From Bacillus sp. BA3 (lineage in GTDB: Bacteria > Bacillota > Bacilli > Bacillales > DSM-1321): a stretch of 64,000 bases of DNA. The notes below the pieces were generated by a model that worked only from the letters and a program-made list of their open reading frames with translations, had not been told where the DNA came from and did not search any database. Shown here piece by piece: positions 60,104-64,000 of this stretch (position 1 is its first letter; each line of letters starts with the position of its first letter). The DNA lies in contig PIZR01000002.1 of NCBI GenBank assembly GCA_002835675.1, positions 659,878-723,877 of the forward strand, in the 5' to 3' direction. A program made the translations under genes and the position numbers.

Positions 60104-61819
60104 TTAAACTCCTTCCATTTCATCAAGCCCTTTTCCTTGTGCTACCATCGGAAAGACATTTTCATTTTGTTTTACCCGGAAATCAATCAACACTGGACCA
60201 TCAGTCTTTAACGCTACATCCAGGCAGTTACTTGCTTCTTCCTCCGTCGTCACTTTGTACCCCGGAATTCCATAAGCATCGGCCAATTTCACGAAGTCCG
60301 GATGCGATTGAAAAATACTGTGCGAGAAGCGTTTATCATGAAATAGTTCCTGCCACTGTCTTACCATACCTAGTGCCCCGTTGTTGACGATGATGATTTT
60401 GATTGGCAGATTCATTTCGGCAATGACTGAAAGTTCCTGCAGGCACATCTGGAATCCACCATCCCCAGATATGGAAAGCACCGTCGCTTTCGGATTCGCC
60501 AGTTGCGCTCCGAGAGCCGATGGTAAGCCAAAGCCCATCGTTCCCAATCCACCGGAAGTGACCCATGAATTCGGTTTGTTAAATGGATAGTATTGCGCTG
60601 CCCACATTTGATGCTGTCCAACATCCGTCGTAACGATGGCTTCCCCATTCGTTTTTTCGTGAAGCATCTGGATGACCCGCTGAGGTTTCAATACGCCTTC
60701 TTCATGGGTATAACGCAATGGGAACTCTTCATTCCATGCAGTAAGCTGTGTTGTCCATTCATCAATTTCCGGTTTCTTGCCATTTTGCGCAATCAACTCT
60801 GCCAGTGCTTCCTTGGCACTTCCGACGACCGGAATTTTTGTCGGCACATTTTTACCGATTTCCGCTGGATCAATATCGATATGGGCCACCGTTGCATGCT
60901 GTGCGAATTTCGCTAGGTTCCCAGTCAATCGATCATCGAACCTGGCACCGATATTGATTAATAGATCACATTTCGCTAACGCCATGTTTGCTGCATAGCA
61001 GCCATGCATACCACCCATACCGATAAAGAGAGGATGTTCCGCCGGAAAGCCCCCAAGACCCAATAAAGTGTGGACGACGGGAATGCCTTGCTGCTCGACA
61101 TATTCCTTTAATAGATGGGAGGCCTTTGCATGCAGGACACCTGCCCCTGCAAGAATGACCGGTCTTTTCGCCCCGCTTACTGCTTCAACAAGCTTTCTGA
61201 TCTGTAAGTAATTCGGCTTGGTCGTCGGCTGATAGCCCGGGAGATTCATCTCTGGCTCCTCTTCAGTCGATACACCTTCTATAATGGCCATGTCCTTAGG
61301 TATATCGATTAATACTGGACCGGGCCGGCCGCTTGAAGCGATATAAAAAGCTTCTTTTATAATGCGCGGAAGGTCTTCCGGCCTCCTTACCTGATAGTTA
61401 TGTTTTGTGATCGGGGTAGTAATCCCCAGTACATCAGCCTCTTGGAAAGCATCCGAGCCAATTACACTGGTAGCTACCTGACCCGAAATTACCACAAGCG
61501 GTAAAGAATCAATCATTGCATCGGCCAAACCGGTGACAATGTTCGTTGCCCCTGGACCGGATGTAACTATGACCACTCCCGGCTTGCCGGTAATCCTGGC
61601 GTATCCTTCCGCTGCATGAATCGCACCTTGTTCGTGCCTTGTCAAAATATGAAAGAGTTCTGAACTGTAAAGCTTGTCATAAATCGGCAATACAGAACCT
61701 CCCGGATAACCAAAGATGACTTCAACATTTTCCTTTTTCAATGCATTCAGCAGAAATTCAGCACCAGTATAATGTGTCTTTCCACTTTTCCGATCAGCAA
61801 CAACTGACTTTTGTGTCAT
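60104..61819 (-). CDS. ilvB: Acetolactate synthase large subunit
   Basis: TPP- and FAD-dependent enzyme for the first shared step of branched-chain synthesis. 571 residues; [15 protein letters not shown], the catalytic glutamate in [16 protein letters not shown] (about 61-76) and the TPP/metal segment [13 protein letters not shown] with [13 protein letters not shown] (about 438-475). AAGGAGGTTTTTTACGAA precedes the ATG. First gene of ilvBHC-leuABCD. Confidence 0.98.
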   Translation of the reverse strand: MTQKSVVADRKSGKTHYTGAEFLLNALKKENVEVIFGYPGGSVLPIYDKLYSSELFHILTRHEQGAIHAAEGYARITGKPGVVIVTSGPGATNIVTGLADAMIDSLPLVVISGQVATSVIGSDAFQEADVLGITTPITKHNYQVRRPEDLPRIIKEAFYIASSGRPGPVLIDIPKDMAIIEGVSTEEEPEMNLPGYQPTTKPNYLQIRKLVEAVSGAKRPVILAGAGVLHAKASHLLKEYVEQQGIPVVHTLLGLGGFPAEHPLFIGMGGMHGCYAANMALAKCDLLINIGARFDDRLTGNLAKFAQHATVAHIDIDPAEIGKNVPTKIPVVGSAKEALAELIAQNGKKPEIDEWTTQLTAWNEEFPLRYTHEEGVLKPQRVIQMLHEKTNGEAIVTTDVGQHQMWAAQYYPFNKPNSWVTSGGLGTMGFGLPSALGAQLANPKATVLSISGDGGFQMCLQELSVIAEMNLPIKIIIVNNGALGMVRQWQELFHDKRFSHSIFQSHPDFVKLADAYGIPGYKVTTEEEASNCLDVALKTDGPVLIDFRVKQNENVFPMVAQGKGLDEMEGV

Positions 61820-61889
61820 TTCGTAAAAAACCTCCTTCGCTTTTCTATTGAATATTTCTTAACATTCAGAATTTTCAGCTTTTTATGCA

Positions 61890-62235
61890 TACAAAAAAGC
61901 CTTTTCACCCCAAATGTACTTGCACTCGGCAAGTTAAAGGGGTGAAAAGGCTTGATGAGCCAATCCACGGTACCACCCTTTTTCGCATGAAACTCCATGC
62001 GCACTTTGAATAGCCTACACTATTCTCTGTTTTGGTAACGGGTACTGGTACGCACCCGTTCAGCCCTACTAGTCTGACGTTCAAGCTGAAACTCCAAGGT
62101 GAGTTCATCTTTCGGGACAATACCGGCTCTCAGCTACCCGGCTCTCTGTGACTGCCTTTTTAAAAGACTACTTATCCTCTTCAATGCTTTTCGCATTATT
62201 CATATTTTTTGAAACGCTTATGTTTGATGTCTTGT
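61890..62235 (-). promoter_or_regulatory. Leucine T-box leader of the ilv-leu operon
   Basis: The minus strand shows stem I with AGTA and GAA-CTC (62101-62103, Leu specifier) and the T-box AAGGGTGGTACCGTGG (about 61965-61980). The terminator AAGCCTTTTCACCCC...GGGGTGAAAAGGCTT with T6 spans about 61895-61955. Read-through is expected when tRNA-Leu is uncharged. Confidence 0.95.
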
Positions 62236-62245
62236 ATTTGTGATT

Positions 62246-62274
62246 ATCTTACGTGTATTTCAGGTAGTAGTCAA
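62246..62274 (-). promoter_or_regulatory. ilv-leu promoter
   Basis: TTGACT (62269-62274), 17 bases, TAAGAT (62246-62251), directly upstream of the T-box. Confidence 0.8.
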
Positions 62275-62286
62275 CAGGTTTTTTGA

Positions 62287-62301
62287 AATTTTTTGATAAT
62301 T
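62287..62301 (-). promoter_or_regulatory. CodY-like box upstream of ilvB
   Basis: AATTATCAAAAAATT matches the CodY consensus AATTTTCWGAAAATT at 13 of 15 positions and ends 12 bases before the -35. CodY control of ilv-leu is established in B. subtilis. Confidence 0.65.
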
Positions 62302-62501
62302 CTAAATTGAAAGATTTGTTGTATCCGCTTACATACCTATCATGACCACATTCTATAAAAAAAGTTTTTTCAATATTTAATTTTTAAAAACGTCAGATAT
62401 CCCATTAAAATTATTAAAGTGATAACAAACTTCTCCACTGAAATATCCTCGCACTACGCACATGATGCCAGTCACTAGTATTAGTGTTCTCAAACAGCGG
62501 A
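62302..62501. other. AT-rich region between ilv promoter and M15 peptidase
   Basis: No gene or clear hairpin seen. May contain further CodY or other regulator sites for ilvB. Confidence 0.4.
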
Positions 62502-63002
62502 TCATCCATTTTCCCTTTCACTGTTCGCTGACGCCACTCTTGATATAAGATTCGGCCTCAATCCCTTTTGAAGATCTCTAGTGGATAAACCGCCTGACAT
62601 TCCAAGATGCGGAAAATCACGGAACAATTCAAAATCCCCTCCCCAAACAAATCCCAGGGATTTTGCTATGGCCGCTACCCTTGTCCACTTTTCGCCCTCT
62701 GTCCACAATGTCCGCTTGCCGTCATCACTAACAATGACAAAATCTACAGCAAGTCCATAGTTATGCAAGGACTGGCCAGCTCTGGCATAAGTCACGATAG
62801 GCATTGATTTATTCGTTCTGCCCCGTTCATACAATTCATTTTGTTCTGGGAAACTTCGATAACCAGCTGTTATTTGAACAAATATCCCCGCTTCATAAGC
62901 TAATTTAACCACTTCGAGTATCGTCTCGTTCACGACCGGGTCCATACCGCCTCCCATATTTTCCTTTGCGCGATTCAATAGGGTTTGTAATTTGATGGCC
63001 AT
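62502..63002 (-). CDS. M15 family L-Ala-D-Glu peptidase, endolysin-like
   Basis: Predicted peptidoglycan peptidase of the CwlK/Ply500-type M15C family. 166 residues with ITAGYRSFPEQNELYERGRT, the zinc motif SLHNYGLAVDF (about 87-97) and the third ligand in FPHLGMS (about 138). GGGGAGGTGCTAGG precedes the ATG. It lacks the signal peptide of B. subtilis CwlK and has a C-terminal tail (STRDLQKGLRPN), features of phage endolysins. No holin or phage gene lies nearby, so it may be a stranded prophage gene or a cytosolically made spore/lysis enzyme. Confidence 0.85.
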   Translation of the reverse strand: MAIKLQTLLNRAKENMGGGMDPVVNETILEVVKLAYEAGIFVQITAGYRSFPEQNELYERGRTNKSMPIVTYARAGQSLHNYGLAVDFVIVSDDGKRTLWTEGEKWTRVAAIAKSLGFVWGGDFELFRDFPHLGMSGGLSTRDLQKGLRPNLISRVASANSERENG

Positions 63003-63112
63003 CCTAGCACCTCCCCTATATTAAATGCGAACAACACTGTAGGCGGAAAGGCATTTTTATATTTTTTTCTTGGGGAATTGATGGAGTGAAGATTATCTAA
63101 AAAAATGACAAT

Positions 63113-63154
63113 GGGCTGAACACAGGTGATATTAATCATCCCCTGGTCCAGCCC
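63113..63154 (-). terminator. Terminator of the GNAT gene
   Basis: GGGCTGGACCAGGGGATGAT pairs imperfectly with ATCACCTGTGTTCAGCCC; T7 follows after a short gap on the minus strand. Confidence 0.7.
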
Positions 63155-63160
63155 TCTAGT

Positions 63161-63436
63161 TCATTTAGCCAATACATCCTCGTATTCTTCATTTTTTTCA
63201 AATTGTTTTTGAACGAACGAACATACCGGAACAATTTTCAGTTTTTCCTCCCTTGCGAATCCTATTACCTTTTCAACAAGGGCATTTCCTACCTTTTGTC
63301 CGCGCAGCTTGTCAGAAACAACGGTATGATCGACCGTGATTTCATCATCACCTGATTTAAAGAATGTGATTTCCGCTAATTTCTCACCAGATTCTTCGAC
63401 AAAAAAAGAACTTTCACCTTTTCTAATATCAACCAT
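63161..63436 (-). CDS. Small GNAT-family N-acetyltransferase (YjdJ-like)
   Basis: Predicted acetyltransferase of the short COG2388 type. 91 residues; the acetyl-CoA motif appears as VDHTVVSDKLRGQKVGNALVEKVI (start near residue 35) and is followed by KIVPVCSFVQKQFEKNEEY. These short proteins have only the GNAT core, and their substrates are unknown. TAAAAGGAGGTCATTAAC precedes the ATG. Confidence 0.88.
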   Translation of the reverse strand: MVDIRKGESSFFVEESGEKLAEITFFKSGDDEITVDHTVVSDKLRGQKVGNALVEKVIGFAREEKLKIVPVCSFVQKQFEKNEEYEDVLAK

Positions 63437-63854
63437 GTTAATGACCTCCTTTTAGTTCCTCTTTATCATATCTCACAAAATGGAAATTAAACAAATATTT
63501 AAAATGCGATTGAAATTGAATAAAGTAAAGTACTTTCAAAAGTTTTAATGATAGCATTGTCCATGTGAAGTTTATTCACAAACTGATGGTGGCTAATATA
63601 TATTTTTTCAAGAAAGGCAAAACTTGACCGATTTTTCCTTACCGCTTATATGCCCTTCCGGTACTTCAAATTTCACCATGGCTACGTGCACAACACTGTA
63701 TTTAATGTAATAAAAAGGTTTTAATTATTCCAGTTTGTCGACAATAGGGTTCAGAAAATTTATCTTTCATCAAATGATGCCCCCGAATCAACGGACACAA
63801 AGTAGCCATACCTTCAAACCTTAAGTATGATTTCCATCTGAATTTTATTACGAA
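63437..63854. other. Non-coding region upstream of the GNAT gene
   Basis: AT-rich, with only short ORFs. The GNAT promoter must lie in its first part; no consensus was clear enough to mark. Confidence 0.4.
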
Positions 63855-63968
63855 GTTGATTGTAGAGGAAGGTGCGAGACTCCTGCGGGAAAAGCGCGTC
63901 TAGAGGAGATCAGCCGAGGAGGCTCCCGGGCCGCCCGCGGAAAGCGAGTGCCTGGATCGGATATCAAC
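63855..63968. repeat. GC-rich palindromic intergenic repeat, copy 3 (inverted, internally deleted)
   Basis: 114 bp in the opposite orientation to copies 1 and 2, bounded by GTTGATT and ATCAAC. It keeps GACTCCTGCGGGAAAAGCGC, GCCGAGGAGGCTCCCGG and CGCGGAAAGCGAGTGCC but lacks the CCCGCAGG block that pairs with CCTGCGGG in the other copies. Confidence 0.82.
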
Positions 63969-64000
63969 GTCCAAATTGTAAACACCATAAAATTACTGCA

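Overview
The window reads as a chromosomal segment of a low-to-moderate GC, endospore-forming member of the Bacillaceae. It carries the sporulation genes safA, spo0B, spoIVFA, spoIVFB, spoIIB, ysxE, spoVID and lonB, uses strong AGGAGG-type ribosome binding sites with several TTG and GTG starts, and has Gram-positive T-box leaders. Gene order follows the Bacillus subtilis block from nad-safA to ilv-leu almost gene for gene. The differences (RNase G beside rplU, a second yabR-like gene, an ATP-grasp pair, IS1182 relics) suggest a Bacillus relative such as the Peribacillus group. That genus placement is an inference made without a database search.

Layout. 1-1666: 3' part of the coat morphogenetic gene safA (leftward, cut by the window edge). 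2034-2879: a zinc metallopeptidase gene (rightward) that separates safA from nadA. 3283-8613: NAD biosynthesis, nadB-nadC-nadA leftward, with nifS and the regulator nadR divergent. 8672-9364: a repetitive protein of unknown function. 9698-15065: rplU-prp-rpmA-spo0B-obg-pheB-pheA (leftward), with pheA detached by mobile-element debris. 15238-18361: rng, spoIVFB, spoIVFA. 18601-19044: a yabR-like gene inserted in the opposite direction. 19171-24760: minD, minC, mreD, mreC, mreB, radC, maf. 24953-28829: spoIIB, comC, a 33-codon ORF coupled to comC, an IS1182 relic and folC. 28928-30680: two tandem ATP-grasp ligase genes. 30730-36732: valS with its T-box, a small membrane protein behind a sigma-K-like promoter, ysxE and spoVID. 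37066-43310: hemAXCDBL. 43565-48946: a small membrane protein, engB, lonA, lonB. 49357-53568: clpX, tig, ysoA. 53741-62301: the ilvBHC-leuABCD operon with T-box and CodY-like box. 62502-63436: an endolysin-like M15 peptidase and a small GNAT protein. 63437-64000: mostly non-coding, ending in a repeat copy.

How the genes fit together. NifS supplies sulfur for the NadA iron-sulfur cluster and NadR is the likely NAD-linked repressor of the divergent nad genes. Prp cleaves the N-terminal extension of ribosomal protein L27, encoded by the next gene. SpoIVFA restrains SpoIVFB, the sigma-K processing protease, and a gene with a sigma-K-like promoter lies 15 kb away. SafA and SpoVID are known partners in coat assembly and both carry LysM domains here. 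MreBCD and MinCD control cell shape and division-site placement. LonA, LonB, ClpX and trigger factor form a protein quality-control cluster.

Non-canonical content. The clearest unusual signal is a set of decayed IS1182-family elements. Their ends follow transcription terminator hairpins directly (near 2931, 11166, 27262 and 49115). Palindromic 114-128 bp GC-rich repeats (10739, 49171, 63855), a different palindrome (2993-3088) and a REPIN-like inverted repeat (13991-14080) make up most of the remaining debris. The best candidates for undescribed biology are the ATP-grasp pair, the 33-codon ORF translationally coupled to comC, the repetitive Q-A-G protein and the sigma-K-type small membrane protein.
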